Virus record (IMG/VR): IMGVR_UViG_3300007734_000541
Span: 1 to 28,093 of that record
Source: a virus
Direction: 5' to 3' (one strand)
Length of the DNA stretch: 28,093 nucleotides
In this document: piece by piece, positions 1-8,916 of the stretch
Layout: every line of letters starts with the position of its first letter
How positions within the stretch are numbered: position 1 is the stretch's first letter
Translations under genes and position numbers: made by a program
The notes under the pieces: model-generated
Databases searched by the model: none
What the model saw: the letters and a program-made list of their open reading frames with translations, nothing else
What the model was told of the DNA's origin: nothing

Positions 1-91
1 GCACGTCAGCCTTCATCTCCGAGACCTCGCGGCCCAGCGTGGCGATCTCGGCCTCCATGCGACCCAAGTCGCGGCTGATTTCGTCGGCCAT
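1..91 (-). CDS. Small coiled-coil-like protein, 3' end cut by the window edge
   Basis: An ATG at 91 on the minus strand opens a frame that is still open at base 1, so only the first 30 residues are visible. They begin MADEISRDLGRMEAEIATLG and continue with a heptad-like pattern of hydrophobic and charged residues, which suggests a helical coiled coil. A ribosome-binding site (GAGGTG) lies just upstream, inside the 9-nt gap after the stop of the 896-aa gene, so it is probably the next gene of the late operon. Small coiled-coil proteins at this place in alphaproteobacterial phages are often near lysis genes, but nothing visible proves a function. Confidence 0.6.
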   Translation of the reverse strand, partial: MADEISRDLGRMEAEIATLGREVSEMKADV

Positions 92-100
92 CACAGCACC

Positions 101-2791
101 TCAGTTCAACAGGCCGGGGATCAGGCGCGCGATCGACCCGCCGGCATACGCTGGCGGCAGGGCGTTGGGCGCGGGAGCTAGGCGGTTGAGGCCAGCACCC
201 CTGATCGCACGCTGTGCGGCGCGGCCTGCCACCGTGTCGCCAATGCGTCCACCAATGACGCCACCGGCACCGCCACCCAAAAGCGTACCAACCGGCCCCA
301 ATCCACTGCCGATCAGCGCGCCCAACCCGGAGCCGAGAGCCTGCGGACCAAAGCGATTCAAGATTCGGTTGATTGGGTATGATGTGCCAGACGCATTGCC
401 GCGCGTGGTGGTCTCGGCAACATTTTGCGAGAGACGCCCATACCGCGATAACGTCGAAAGTTCTTCCCTGCTAAACAGCGTGCGGTAAATCTCGCCCTGC
501 GGGCCGTCCAGCGCGTCCCTAAAAGCCGTTGCCGCTCTTTGCGGAGACAGCGTCTCGTTATTGCGACGATTGACCAAGATGCGTTGCAGCGCCCCTTCTC
601 TCACCGCCTGGTACGCTTCCGGTCGCGCAGCAAAAATACCCTCCAACTGGCGCATCAGTGGCCCGGTTTCACCGCGCTTCAAAGAGCCACTTTCAAACAG
701 CGCATTGTAGATCGTTTGTCCGGGGTTGTTCTCGTTGCTCAATGTGCGCAGCGGGGCGTTTGTGCCGGCAGCGTTGGCCTGCTGCGGGAAAAACGTCTGC
801 ATGCGCGCTCCGTGAGCAAGGCGCGCTTCGTTCAACAGCGGGTTCGCGGCACCAAAATGCTCATCAAATGCTGTCATAACGCGGCTCATGGCGAGGCGGT
901 CAGTCGGGTTGCCTTGTGCGCCTCTGTAAAGGCCAACAAGCTGCTTGCGGACCATGTCCACGCCCTGCCAGCCCAACTCCGTGACATTTACCGGACCTAC
1001 GCCACCAGCGCCGGGAACGGGTGCCGCCCTAGATGGCATCGTGACTCTCGGGAAAGCGCTCGGGATGTCGCCACTCTCCGAAAACCTTCGCAACATCTGG
1101 ATGGCGTTATAGGCGCTTGGTGTTGACGCCCGAGACGGAATTAACATCCCTCCCGGAAGGTTAGGGTTTAGAAACGTCGTCTCCAGCGCATTTGGCAAAC
1201 CGTTAATCGTCTCTATTAATACCCCAGGCGCAACTCCGCGAGCCTCAAGTTCTGCAGGCGTAAAGGCGCGCGTGTATTGATCGCGAACCCGAGTCCTCGC
1301 GGCTTGATTTGCATCGTTGAACCCGCGTTGAATGCGCTCACCAATTTGGCCTGGATTAAGTGGTTCCTCCGACCCGGAAATCTGGGCGCGCAAGCGCCCA
1401 CCAGCCTCGTCCAGCGCACCCTGCTGCGCAGTGTCGGCACCCCGCATGACAGTCTGGGCCGGTGCCCCGCGCCCGCCATGCCGCATCTGATCTTCAGCCG
1501 CCACCTGCGCGGGCGTTCTAGTGATCTGTCCAGTGGTCTGTCCGACCCCGAATTCATCCCCCAACATGCGGCGCTCGGCCTGTTGTATAGCCGGTGTGCT
1601 GCCAAAGTTGCGACGGTAGGTGGTGTCGAGCAACGTCAACTGCTGCGGAGTCAGGTCGGCAGCGTCAATGCCGGCGCGCTGCAGGACGGTCTGGCCGTGC
1701 CGCGTCAGGTTGCCGGTTTCAGATACTAATGATGGCGCGACGCGACTAAAGATGGACCGCGCGACCGGAGTGGCAACTTTCTGGATAACTGGCGGCAACA
1801 GCGCGCCAATGGCTGCAGAGATGGTAGCCTTTTTGGGGTCGATCTCTTGTGCTTCGCCGCCCGCCTGCCGAGTGAGATAGTCCTCCCCCAAGCTCATACC
1901 GGCGTTAGTGGCACCGCCGACCAGCGCCATGCCAGCCAAGCCAGCGGGGGCACCCACCGCCATCAATGGCACAGAAGCCGCAACACCAGTGGCGAGGCGG
2001 CCAGCATCCATCGCGTCAAATTCGCCGGGACGAGAAGTATAAAACTTCTGCCCCTTGTATTCGATCATTGGGTTGCCAAATTTGTCTTGGACGGACTTCG
2101 CACCGGGCAAATGCTTGGCATATATCTGCTGACGAGCCTTGGGGTTGTCCGTCATCAGCGTGCCGAAGAGCGTAGCGGCCTTGCCGCTGACACTCAGTCC
2201 TTCGTTGCCCTCGACATCTTTGCCGTTCCACACGGCAACACCCGGTAGCTGCATGCGCCCTGTCGTTGGCGCGTCGGGGAATTCAATGCCATTTTCCCGG
2301 CCACCGCCAGACGATGAAACGTCTTCCCAGCCACCGCCAGCGGCGGCGTTGGAATTAGCGAAGAATCGCTGCGCGCGAGACTTTCCGTCACTGTTGCCAG
2401 GAAGAAGTATGTCTTGAAGTGACAGGCCCTTTTGCTCCGCAGACCAGATGATCTGTCGGTATTTTCCCTCGCTCAGTCCGCCAGAATCGTTCAGCATCTT
2501 TCTGGCGCTTTCGTAGGCCGATGGCTTATCGGGCCACGATCTGGTCACGCTGTCTGGATGCGTGTCGTTGGCGTAAGACACCAGAGACCACCGCTCGGGG
2601 TCGTCGCTTACGGTATGGCCGCCTTGACCGTCTCCCGGCTGCGTGATTCTCACCGCGCCGCTCTTTAACAACTTCTCGAAATCCAGCGGCGGGTACACGC
2701 CCTCGAACGGGTCGTTGAAATAGCGATCATCCGGGCGCTTTCCCTTGGACTCGACCATCAGGGGCGACGGAACGTCTTCCCAGCCACTCAC
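101..2791 (-). CDS. Large internal virion (ejection-type) protein, 896 aa
   Basis: This 896-residue protein starts with GTG, whose GTGA overlaps the stop of the 380-aa gene. It opens with a GWEDV motif that recurs near residue 154, a short motif often seen in large internal phage proteins. A hydrophobic, Gly/Ala-rich stretch lies near residues 265-300 (around GVAASVPLMAVGAPAG) and a glycine-zipper-like segment near residues 815-870 (ALGSGLGALIGSGLGPVG). Both could insert into membranes. Size, low-complexity composition and position at the end of the structural operon, just after the transglycosylase, fit the largest ejection protein, the counterpart of T7 gp16 or P22 gp16/gp20. No catalytic motif is seen. 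The role is inferred from context. Confidence 0.7.
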   Translation of the reverse strand: MSGWEDVPSPLMVESKGKRPDDRYFNDPFEGVYPPLDFEKLLKSGAVRITQPGDGQGGHTVSDDPERWSLVSYANDTHPDSVTRSWPDKPSAYESARKMLNDSGGLSEGKYRQIIWSAEQKGLSLQDILLPGNSDGKSRAQRFFANSNAAAGGGWEDVSSSGGGRENGIEFPDAPTTGRMQLPGVAVWNGKDVEGNEGLSVSGKAATLFGTLMTDNPKARQQIYAKHLPGAKSVQDKFGNPMIEYKGQKFYTSRPGEFDAMDAGRLATGVAASVPLMAVGAPAGLAGMALVGGATNAGMSLGEDYLTRQAGGEAQEIDPKKATISAAIGALLPPVIQKVATPVARSIFSRVAPSLVSETGNLTRHGQTVLQRAGIDAADLTPQQLTLLDTTYRRNFGSTPAIQQAERRMLGDEFGVGQTTGQITRTPAQVAAEDQMRHGGRGAPAQTVMRGADTAQQGALDEAGGRLRAQISGSEEPLNPGQIGERIQRGFNDANQAARTRVRDQYTRAFTPAELEARGVAPGVLIETINGLPNALETTFLNPNLPGGMLIPSRASTPSAYNAIQMLRRFSESGDIPSAFPRVTMPSRAAPVPGAGGVGPVNVTELGWQGVDMVRKQLVGLYRGAQGNPTDRLAMSRVMTAFDEHFGAANPLLNEARLAHGARMQTFFPQQANAAGTNAPLRTLSNENNPGQTIYNALFESGSLKRGETGPLMRQLEGIFAARPEAYQAVREGALQRILVNRRNNETLSPQRAATAFRDALDGPQGEIYRTLFSREELSTLSRYGRLSQNVAETTTRGNASGTSYPINRILNRFGPQALGSGLGALIGSGLGPVGTLLGGGAGGVIGGRIGDTVAGRAAQRAIRGAGLNRLAPAPNALPPAYAGGSIARLIPGLLN

Positions 2792-3930
2792 TTTGGCTTC
2801 CTCTGATAAATGCCGCGTGCAGCATCCCAGCGGTAGTCGTATTTGGTAGTGTCTGCGCCAGAGGGGAGCGGCGGCGGCGGCCCACCGCCCTCTCCCCCTT
2901 GCTGCTTTGTCTTCTCGCGTTCAAGGTAATTCTGCGCCGGCTGGTGCGGCTTGAAGCCGTTGTCGTGGTTATAATAATCATGTTGCGAGGCCAGCATGTT
3001 ATTGTACTCGGCCTTTAAGTTTAAAAGTTTTTCTGTGACGGTTTTTGCGTTGTCGTTTATCGACGGTATAAACGGTTTGAGTCGCGGCGTTTCACCAATC
3101 GTTACGGCGGCCCCGCTTCGGTCGTGCAATTTTAGCGAGCCAATATCAGCGACCTGCGCCCGCGCTTTTAGTCCTTCAGGGTCGATATATTCGTTGTTTA
3201 GTTTTCCGCCCCATTCAGGCGACAAGTATTGAACAACAGACCCCCAACTACCAGTTGCATTAGGGGTCTTGTCCAAAGACTCAATCGCAGAATCAATCTT
3301 CTGCATAGCGCTCAGGTTCTCGGTCATGCCCTTCGTGATCGACGCCGGGATGTCCTTGATCTGCCGCTTGGCAGCGCCGGCTTGTTCTAGGTATTTCGGG
3401 TCAGCAGGGCCGTCGGCGATGTAGCCCACACCCCCATCCGGCTTGCGCTCCCACCCAAACGGCACTTTATTCGCCGCAGCTTCAGCGGCAGTCTGCCGCT
3501 GCTGACTGGTGCGCCAATTGTCCACCAACGTCACGGCATCGCGGGCGCGGCCAGACTTGAACAAAGCCGGGATAATAGACTGCATATCGGCGGGCATCTG
3601 CTTCAGCGTCTCAAGGAAGGCCGGGTTCTCACCCACCTTCATCAATTCCGCATCAGCCGCCTCGGTGCGCCTGTCCTTGACGACGCGCTGCGCCACCAAC
3701 TTCTGCTGCGCCGCGTTCGCCAGCATCTGCTGGTTATTCGCCGGCATGGCACCAAGGGGCTGCGCCGCTTGCGCGATCATCTGCGCTCGCTGCCACGGAT
3801 AGATGTTCTCGCCAGCAGCCACCAACCCCATGCCGCTTTGCAGGAGCGTGCTAAAAAGGTTCTGCTGCATAATCGCCTTGCGCTCGTCGGGCGACACGAT
3901 GTCGTCGGTGGGGTCAAGAAGGCCAGCCAT
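2788..3930 (-). CDS. Internal virion/ejection-type protein, 380 aa
   Basis: The open frame extends much further upstream, but the extension is Arg/Ser-rich out-of-frame reading of the previous gene. The ATG at 3930 (MAGLLDPTDDIVSPDERKAI) has a GGGAGAT ribosome-binding site and leaves a 16-nt gap after the previous stop. The protein is Ala/Gln-rich and mostly helical-looking. A segment around residues 260-310 (SLKLHDRSGAAVTIGETPRL, then KPFIPSI) is followed by a long helix, a pattern seen in internal proteins of short-tailed phages. The C-terminus is Gly/Pro-rich. It sits between the 177-aa and 896-aa genes and overlaps the latter by 4 nt, so it is probably part of the same ejection apparatus. 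The exact role is unknown. Confidence 0.68.
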   Translation of the reverse strand: MAGLLDPTDDIVSPDERKAIMQQNLFSTLLQSGMGLVAAGENIYPWQRAQMIAQAAQPLGAMPANNQQMLANAAQQKLVAQRVVKDRRTEAADAELMKVGENPAFLETLKQMPADMQSIIPALFKSGRARDAVTLVDNWRTSQQRQTAAEAAANKVPFGWERKPDGGVGYIADGPADPKYLEQAGAAKRQIKDIPASITKGMTENLSAMQKIDSAIESLDKTPNATGSWGSVVQYLSPEWGGKLNNEYIDPEGLKARAQVADIGSLKLHDRSGAAVTIGETPRLKPFIPSINDNAKTVTEKLLNLKAEYNNMLASQHDYYNHDNGFKPHQPAQNYLEREKTKQQGGEGGGPPPPLPSGADTTKYDYRWDAARGIYQRKPK

Positions 3931-3946
3931 TACGATCTCCCGCTCA

Positions 3947-4480
3947 CTAAGCGTCCACGCCGCCGGTTGAAGACACGCCGCTATCGACGCCAACACCCGT
4001 GCCAGAAGCAGTGCCACCAACACCACCCGTGCCGCCAACACCGCCGCCTTCGTTGCCCGTCGCACCATTCGCGCTGCCGTCGTAGGCACCCATCCCGCCA
4101 CCGCCGAAACTGGGGTATGCCCCAAAGAACGGCGAATACGATGGCGCGGGAGGCGGTGGAGGTGGCGGCCAGCTAATGCCGGTCTTCGGCACGGGCGGCG
4201 TGTAGGACTGCAGGCCAAAGCCGCCAATCCTCGATGCCATTGACGGGTCGGCCTGCATCGCGGCCAGCAGCCCCGGCACCGCAAGCTGCTGCTGCAGGGC
4301 CTGGCTGAACGCCTGCGACAGCGCCTGATGGGTCGGCCCGTAGAACGACTGCTGTTGCTGCGGTGCTGGCTGCTGCAAGGCGGCGCTGATCGGCACGTAG
4401 CCGCCGTTCGGCGCTCCACCAAATTGCGACATCAGGGCCTGCTGGATGTAGGACAGAGGAAGCTGGTCATAAATCGACAT
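3947..4480 (-). CDS. Pro/Gln/Gly-rich structural protein of unknown function, 177 aa
   Basis: The ATG at 4480 overlaps the stop of the transglycosylase gene as TGATG and follows GGAG; a GTG one codon earlier (4483) is an alternative. The first 35 residues look foldable. The remainder is low complexity: a Gln-rich part, a run of seven prolines (WPPPPPPPAPSYSPF) and a Gly/Thr/Val-rich tail. No domain is recognised. Its place between the transglycosylase and the 380-aa protein suggests a virion component, perhaps a flexible linker or part of the ejection complex. The low-complexity tail makes database assignment difficult. Confidence 0.6.
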   Translation of the reverse strand: MSIYDQLPLSYIQQALMSQFGGAPNGGYVPISAALQQPAPQQQQSFYGPTHQALSQAFSQALQQQLAVPGLLAAMQADPSMASRIGGFGLQSYTPPVPKTGISWPPPPPPPAPSYSPFFGAYPSFGGGGMGAYDGSANGATGNEGGGVGGTGGVGGTASGTGVGVDSGVSSTGGVDA

Positions 4481-5358
4481 CACTCGTCTCCGAGTAGGCC
4501 GCCAAGCATCAAGCGGCGGCGTTTTTCATCTGGAAAGATTGCGGCCAGAAGGCCGCCCGGTTGCGCCTGCGGGCGATGCGCCTGTGACTGTGAGGTCATG
4601 GCCTGCTGCATCCACGGCGGCGGTGGTGCAGCCTGCGGCTCGCCCGCAGCAACCTGGCGCATGCCAGCACCAAGAAGGCCGCCAAAATCAAAAGGCTTGG
4701 CGGCGGGCTGCTGGGCGGGATTGCCGGGAGGCGACCCCCCGTAGCCAACCATGTCTCGATAATCTTCAGGTGCTGCAGCTACCGCAGTGCCGGCTTCCGC
4801 GACATTTGGCGGGCCTCCGATCCACTGCGATTCCTGCGTGTCGCCCTCGCCCGTCCATGACGCTTGCCGCCCAAGTATCTGTCGCTGGTGCGCGTTGTAC
4901 TTGTTGTTCCAGAGATCAGCGAACTGCGCGCCGGTCATGTCTGGCGTACCACCATTGGCCGTCACGTTGCCGATCGTGGTCAGTTGACCGACCGGCTTGT
5001 TGGCACCCTTCAGCAGGCTCGATGCGCCACCAGCGCCCTGCTGCCATCCCAGATACAGTTCCTGTGGGGTCGGGTCTCGCCCCAGCGCCGACTTCATTGT
5101 CGCTTGAATCTGCGGCTGATACTTGAAGTACGCATCCAATTGAGCGTTCGGGTCGAAGATGTCCTTACCGCCGCCGTAGGTCTTCCATTCGCCTGACCCG
5201 AATTGGAACAACCCCTTATGCGTTCCGGCCTTGTTGACAGCTTTAGGATCGAACGTACCGCCCGTCTCGATCGACGCCATCGTCATGGCATGCGTCGGAT
5301 CGATGCCAGCCTCTATGGCGCGGCGGCGAATCAGGGCTTGGATTTCGGTTGGCGTCAT
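4480..5358 (-). CDS. Virion-associated lytic transglycosylase (SLT-like), 292 aa
   Basis: The N-terminal half resembles a soluble lytic transglycosylase (goose-lysozyme-like) domain that cleaves peptidoglycan. Visible marks are the likely catalytic glutamate in MASIETGG (about residue 31) and the following GLFQF motif near residues 49-53, which is diagnostic of this fold. The domain spans about residues 1-165; the remainder is a Pro/Ala/Gln-rich tail with a basic end. The gene lies among internal virion proteins rather than beside the holin, so the protein probably opens the cell wall during DNA entry rather than causing lysis. The chosen ATG overlaps the upstream stop (TGATG); a TTG one codon earlier is possible. 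The domain call is firm, the ejection role is inferred. Confidence 0.82.
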   Translation of the reverse strand: MTPTEIQALIRRRAIEAGIDPTHAMTMASIETGGTFDPKAVNKAGTHKGLFQFGSGEWKTYGGGKDIFDPNAQLDAYFKYQPQIQATMKSALGRDPTPQELYLGWQQGAGGASSLLKGANKPVGQLTTIGNVTANGGTPDMTGAQFADLWNNKYNAHQRQILGRQASWTGEGDTQESQWIGGPPNVAEAGTAVAAAPEDYRDMVGYGGSPPGNPAQQPAAKPFDFGGLLGAGMRQVAAGEPQAAPPPPWMQQAMTSQSQAHRPQAQPGGLLAAIFPDEKRRRLMLGGLLGDE

Positions 5359-6584
5359 CAATTGAACGCCTTCCGCATCGACGGGAAGCCAAGGTTCACC
5401 GCGAGCTTGCCACCAACCTCATGCACCTGGTCCGGGTACTTCTCGGCAATCTCCTGTGCCATAGGGCCGATAACCTTGGGGTAGGTCTTCGGATCGCCCT
5501 TGTAGCGGTAGGCGTACATGGTGACGCCGGTCTCCTGGTCCTTGCCAACCTTTTTGATATCGGTCTTTTCGGTCTCGTCTGAAAACGGCAACAACGACAT
5601 GAGTCCTGCCATGGAACTCATCCCCGGCGCAGCCGCCATGCTTCCAATACCGCCCAACAGACCAATGCCCGACGATGCGGCACCAAGCCCCTGCAACAGC
5701 GGGCTTGACGACGGCTGCTGCTGCGCAGGCCCCGTCGTCGTAACCGTCTGCCCATAAGGCGTCTGCCCCAGCGCCATGAGCGGAATCTGCAACTGCTGCA
5801 GCGGAAACTGCTGGGCCTCCATGTAAGCCTGCCGCGCCGCGTCGTACTGCGCCTGCTGGTCGCCCTGGATCATGCCCTGACCCGCCAGTGCCGCACGCGA
5901 GCCAGACAGGAACGCCTCCTGGCCCTGCCCCGCCAGAGACCCAAGCTGGTTGGCAGCACCGACCCGCAACCCGGCACCCTGCAACCCAGCCGCCTGATTG
6001 GCCTGCTGCGCTGCCATCGCACGGTTGATGTCTCCCGTGGCACCAGCCTGCGCCTGGCTGAAATTCTGCGACATCAACTGCGAGGCAAGGTTGCCCGCGT
6101 TCAGTGCCGCGCCAGCATTCGTCATGCCTTCCATGACGCCTTGCCGCGAACCACCGAAAGCACGGTTGCGGATGGCCTGATCGCCAATGCCGTTCAGCGC
6201 CTGCTGTCGCTGCGTGTCGAGAGCGCGAAGTCCGTAGTTGACCACCGAATCCGTGTACGGATTCATGTAGGGGTTCAGGTCCGTCTGCGACAGGAAGTTC
6301 GGCTGCACCATGCCAGGCTCATAGTTCGCCGCATTGGCCGTCGTGTTCTGCGCTAGCGCATAAGCCGGGTTGGTGCTGCCGACGTTGTTCTGCAGCGCCG
6401 CAATGTTGCCTTGCGCGCCCTGCGTGATGCCGGCGTAGCGCGGCCCCTCAAAGGGGCCAAGCAGATTGGCAGAGACCTCGTATGCCTTGGCGAGGTTTCT
6501 CTGCCCCGCGTCCTGCACCCAACCCGGAAGCTCGGTCTTCTGCGTAACGGTCTGCGTCCCGTTGCCGCCACCACCTTTAGACAT
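5358..6584 (-). CDS. Internal virion protein with a C-terminal S74-like chaperone domain, 408 aa
   Basis: The first ~325 residues are Gln/Ala/Asn/Gly-rich and helical, with repeated phrases such as GAALNAGNLASQL and GLQGAGLRVGAANQLG, typical of phage internal proteins. From about residue 335 the sequence reads SDETEKTDIKKVG, then YAYRYKGDP and VIGPMAQEIAEKYPDQV. This matches the intramolecular chaperone (peptidase S74) family, which usually ends tail fibres and cuts itself off at the Ser of the SDxxxK motif. The domain here is short, about 74 residues after that Ser. The ATG has an AAAGGA site and overlaps the previous gene by 8 nt. By order it could correspond to T7 gp14. The S74 similarity is good; the function is inferred. 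Confidence 0.75.
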   Translation of the reverse strand: MSKGGGGNGTQTVTQKTELPGWVQDAGQRNLAKAYEVSANLLGPFEGPRYAGITQGAQGNIAALQNNVGSTNPAYALAQNTTANAANYEPGMVQPNFLSQTDLNPYMNPYTDSVVNYGLRALDTQRQQALNGIGDQAIRNRAFGGSRQGVMEGMTNAGAALNAGNLASQLMSQNFSQAQAGATGDINRAMAAQQANQAAGLQGAGLRVGAANQLGSLAGQGQEAFLSGSRAALAGQGMIQGDQQAQYDAARQAYMEAQQFPLQQLQIPLMALGQTPYGQTVTTTGPAQQQPSSSPLLQGLGAASSGIGLLGGIGSMAAAPGMSSMAGLMSLLPFSDETEKTDIKKVGKDQETGVTMYAYRYKGDPKTYPKVIGPMAQEIAEKYPDQVHEVGGKLAVNLGFPSMRKAFN

Positions 6585-6963
6585 TGGCTAAATCCTTTGT
6601 AAACACAATCTTGGACGCTTTCCATCCAAACTCTGGCAGCACGGTCTTCCAGCCCGCCCGTGCCGCTGTTGACAAAAACCTACAGCTATTGGTGAGCGCG
6701 TGGCGCTCGACGGCATCCTGAAGCTGCATCACGCCGGGAAGCCTGCCCGCAACGATCCAGCAGTGCAGATAGCGGGCTTGCGGCGCTTCCATGATCTCAG
6801 TGACGCAGACGCCGTCGTCGTTCTCAAAAAGCTGGTACTTGCCCTCAAGCAGGCCATCCAGCACGTCCTGAAGCGAATGCGTGCCGCCGCCATGCTTCAA
6901 CGCACGGGCGATCTTCGCCATCTTTTCCTCGGGCGTAAGCGGCTTAAAGGCGCGACTTGCCAT
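6577..6963 (-). CDS. T7 gp13-like small virion protein, 128 aa
   Basis: The protein carries a pattern known from gp13-like proteins of short-tailed phages: a central YQLFENDDGVCVTEI followed by ARYLHCWIVAGRL, then a helix and a C-terminal ARAGWKTVLPEFGWK. In T7-like phages such proteins resemble GNAT acetyltransferase folds and are needed for assembly of the internal core. The spacing here (TEI, AGRLPG, GRxGW-like motif, G[WF]K) fits that fold, but acetyl-CoA binding is not evident. It overlaps the 72-aa gene by 20 nt and the 408-aa gene by 8 nt, so it is well embedded in the ejection-protein operon. Confidence 0.65.
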   Translation of the reverse strand: MASRAFKPLTPEEKMAKIARALKHGGGTHSLQDVLDGLLEGKYQLFENDDGVCVTEIMEAPQARYLHCWIVAGRLPGVMQLQDAVERHALTNSCRFLSTAARAGWKTVLPEFGWKASKIVFTKDLANV

Positions 6964-7162
6964 CGTTCACCGCCGTTAAAAGGTTGCCACTGGTATTGAC
7001 CGTCACCTCCCAGGTGACGCCATCCGCATCGCGCAGCATGATGCGGCTGACGGCTTCGTTTGTGGAGACCACGCTGACAAAGGCGCGACGGATGGCATCG
7101 AGCGCCAGTTGCAGGAACGCGCCCGTTGGATTGGCGGGCGGGGTCGGAAGATTGACGTTCAT
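6944..7162 (-). CDS. Small conserved-looking phage protein, 72 aa
   Basis: The frame is open further upstream, but the ATG at 7162 ([20 protein letters not shown]) forms an ATGA overlap with the stop of the 585-aa gene and has GGGGAG before it, so this is the likely start. The product has a Pro-rich N-terminus, one amphipathic helix and a short beta-rich end. No family is recognised. Its position between the putative nozzle protein and the gp13-like protein suggests a small virion or assembly factor. Confidence 0.62.
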   Translation of the reverse strand: MNVNLPTPPANPTGAFLQLALDAIRRAFVSVVSTNEAVSRIMLRDADGVTWEVTVNTSGNLLTAVNDGKSRL

Positions 7163-8916
7163 CTCCCCGTTCCCCTGACCGGAGCCACGTCCATGCGGAA
7201 CTTGCCGATGCCCCACTCGCCGTCCGCTGTCGGAGAGAAGCGCAAGCGAACCTCACGCGACTCGATGCGGGTATCGAGGTAGCCGTCTGCACGCGCGGAG
7301 TATGGGCCAAAGGTGCGCTCGGCACCGTCTGGCGTCATCCGCCCGTAAGCCGTGACTTGCGTGCCGACACCGCTGTTGCCCAGCAGCATCTGGCGAACGG
7401 CGATCGTGCCGTCACCGTTGCCGACACCCAAGGCTCCGCTCTCGATAAAAATGTCCTCGTAGCGAGGATTGCCGGCATCCGTGTATCCGGTCTCATGCTG
7501 ATATACGTGGCCGTCCGACGCGCCCATGTAGGGAGTCTTGAAGACTTCAGCGCCGTACATCGCGGAACGCGAGAGCGTGCCGCGATACCAAACGTCAGAC
7601 CTGTAGTCCCAGATCACGTACTTGTTGCATTCCTGCTCGCCCACCGACGAGTAAAACCACCAAACCTCGGGGAACATGCCGTGATGCGCGCCGTGCATGC
7701 GGAAGGGACCGTATGACGGGTCCATGTCTTCCATAATTTCGTTGAGGAACGGGCAGACCATGTCGTTCACCAGACCACCGGCATACAGGTGGAAGCCGAT
7801 GCGATCCCACCAGGCGACCTTGCCGTTAAATTCGGCAATGGCGTTGGGGTGCAGCAAGCTGCATTCACCTATGGGATTGAAACCATAGATGAACGGAGCG
7901 CCGACATACTGAGCCAGAAACACGTCGGTGGAGGAAAAGATCAGCAGTCCCTCCTTGACCAGAAGCGCTTTTTGCAGCGGCGTGTTGGTCACAAGGTCTA
8001 TGTACCCAGAAGTGTTGGTTGCGCTGGCGTATTCAAAGTCGGTGTAATCCTCACGGCTGGACCAGCCGACACGGAACGGACGCGCCGTGCCGTCGAAGTC
8101 GTTGGGCCGCACCAGCAGCAAGTGGCGCTCGTCCGTGACTACCAGCGACGTGACACCAGACGGCGCTCCCGTCGTCAGTGGCGTATAGGCGCTGACAGTG
8201 GTGCTGCTGACCGTCTGGCTGCTGCTCACGGTGTAGGTTCCCGTGCCACCAGTGCCGGTGCCAAGAGCCGTGATGGTGGTGTGTGCAGCGATGCCGGTGC
8301 CAGTGATCTTTTTGCCAACGGCAAGCGTGCCGCTTGTCACCGCGCTGACCGTCAGCACCGTGGTGGCAATAGAACCCGTAACCACGGCAGAAGTGGCGGT
8401 GTCGTAGGTCGGGCGGATAATATCTGGCGCGGTCGTCGGGGTCGTCACGTCGTAGTAGAAAACACGGCCATCCGAGTTTGCCGTGAGGATCACGTCTTCT
8501 CCCCAGTTGCTCATCGACCAGAAAGCATACGGCGAGTAAATCTGCGACGGCGCAGCACGGGCATTGCCGTAACCGGCTTCACCGTAATCAAGCGTGCCGT
8601 AACCACCATTGACGCCGATATTCGACAGCGGCACGAAGTTGGCGGGCGTGATGTCGGTAAAGTTACCTTGGTCGGTGTAGAGCTTGCTCTCGGTGCCGAC
8701 GAGGATCAGGCGCTGCGAGAGGTTGTTGCGCCACACAAAAACCTTGCGAACCGCACCCGTAAGAGCCGTGGCGGTGTTTCGCACCCATCCGCCGATCGCG
8801 CGCATCGACCCCGCTTGCCAGCGGACGAGGTTCATGTCGTACCAACGGTCGGGCGTATCGTAGGGCGTATTGTTACGCTCGATCCCTGGCGGAAGCTGGA
8901 TGGGAACTAGCGGCAT
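7159..8916 (-). CDS. Tail structural protein, putative nozzle (T7 gp12-like position), 585 aa
   Basis: The sequence is beta-rich, with many short Trp/Tyr/Gly motifs ([47 protein letters not shown]). This style occurs in the beta-propeller nozzle or stopper proteins of short-tailed phages (T7 gp12, P22 gp10). Residues about 190-245 form a Thr/Gly/Ser-rich insert ([14 protein letters not shown] ... [20 protein letters not shown]), a module that recurs in unrelated phage proteins and was probably acquired by recombination. The gene precedes the gp13-like protein, as T7 gene 12 precedes 13. The ATG overlaps the fibre stop by one base. It is surely a virion protein; the nozzle assignment is inference. 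Confidence 0.65.
   Translation of the reverse strand: MPLVPIQLPPGIERNNTPYDTPDRWYDMNLVRWQAGSMRAIGGWVRNTATALTGAVRKVFVWRNNLSQRLILVGTESKLYTDQGNFTDITPANFVPLSNIGVNGGYGTLDYGEAGYGNARAAPSQIYSPYAFWSMSNWGEDVILTANSDGRVFYYDVTTPTTAPDIIRPTYDTATSAVVTGSIATTVLTVSAVTSGTLAVGKKITGTGIAAHTTITALGTGTGGTGTYTVSSSQTVSSTTVSAYTPLTTGAPSGVTSLVVTDERHLLLVRPNDFDGTARPFRVGWSSREDYTDFEYASATNTSGYIDLVTNTPLQKALLVKEGLLIFSSTDVFLAQYVGAPFIYGFNPIGECSLLHPNAIAEFNGKVAWWDRIGFHLYAGGLVNDMVCPFLNEIMEDMDPSYGPFRMHGAHHGMFPEVWWFYSSVGEQECNKYVIWDYRSDVWYRGTLSRSAMYGAEVFKTPYMGASDGHVYQHETGYTDAGNPRYEDIFIESGALGVGNGDGTIAVRQMLLGNSGVGTQVTAYGRMTPDGAERTFGPYSARADGYLDTRIESREVRLRFSPTADGEWGIGKFRMDVAPVRGTGR

Noticed and set aside
3931-4422. A longer N-terminus for the 380-aa protein
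   Set aside because: The extension is out-of-frame reading of the 177-aa gene (Arg/Ser/Cys-rich); the ATG at 3930 has a good ribosome-binding site.
4480-5358. The transglycosylase as the lysis endolysin
   Set aside because: It is placed among internal virion proteins and has no export signal; a DNA-entry role fits better, although a dual role cannot be excluded.
7789-8910. A 373-codon plus-strand frame opposite the 585-aa tail protein
   Set aside because: Arg/Gly/Val-rich composition with no domain, and it crosses a well-supported gene with coupled neighbours.
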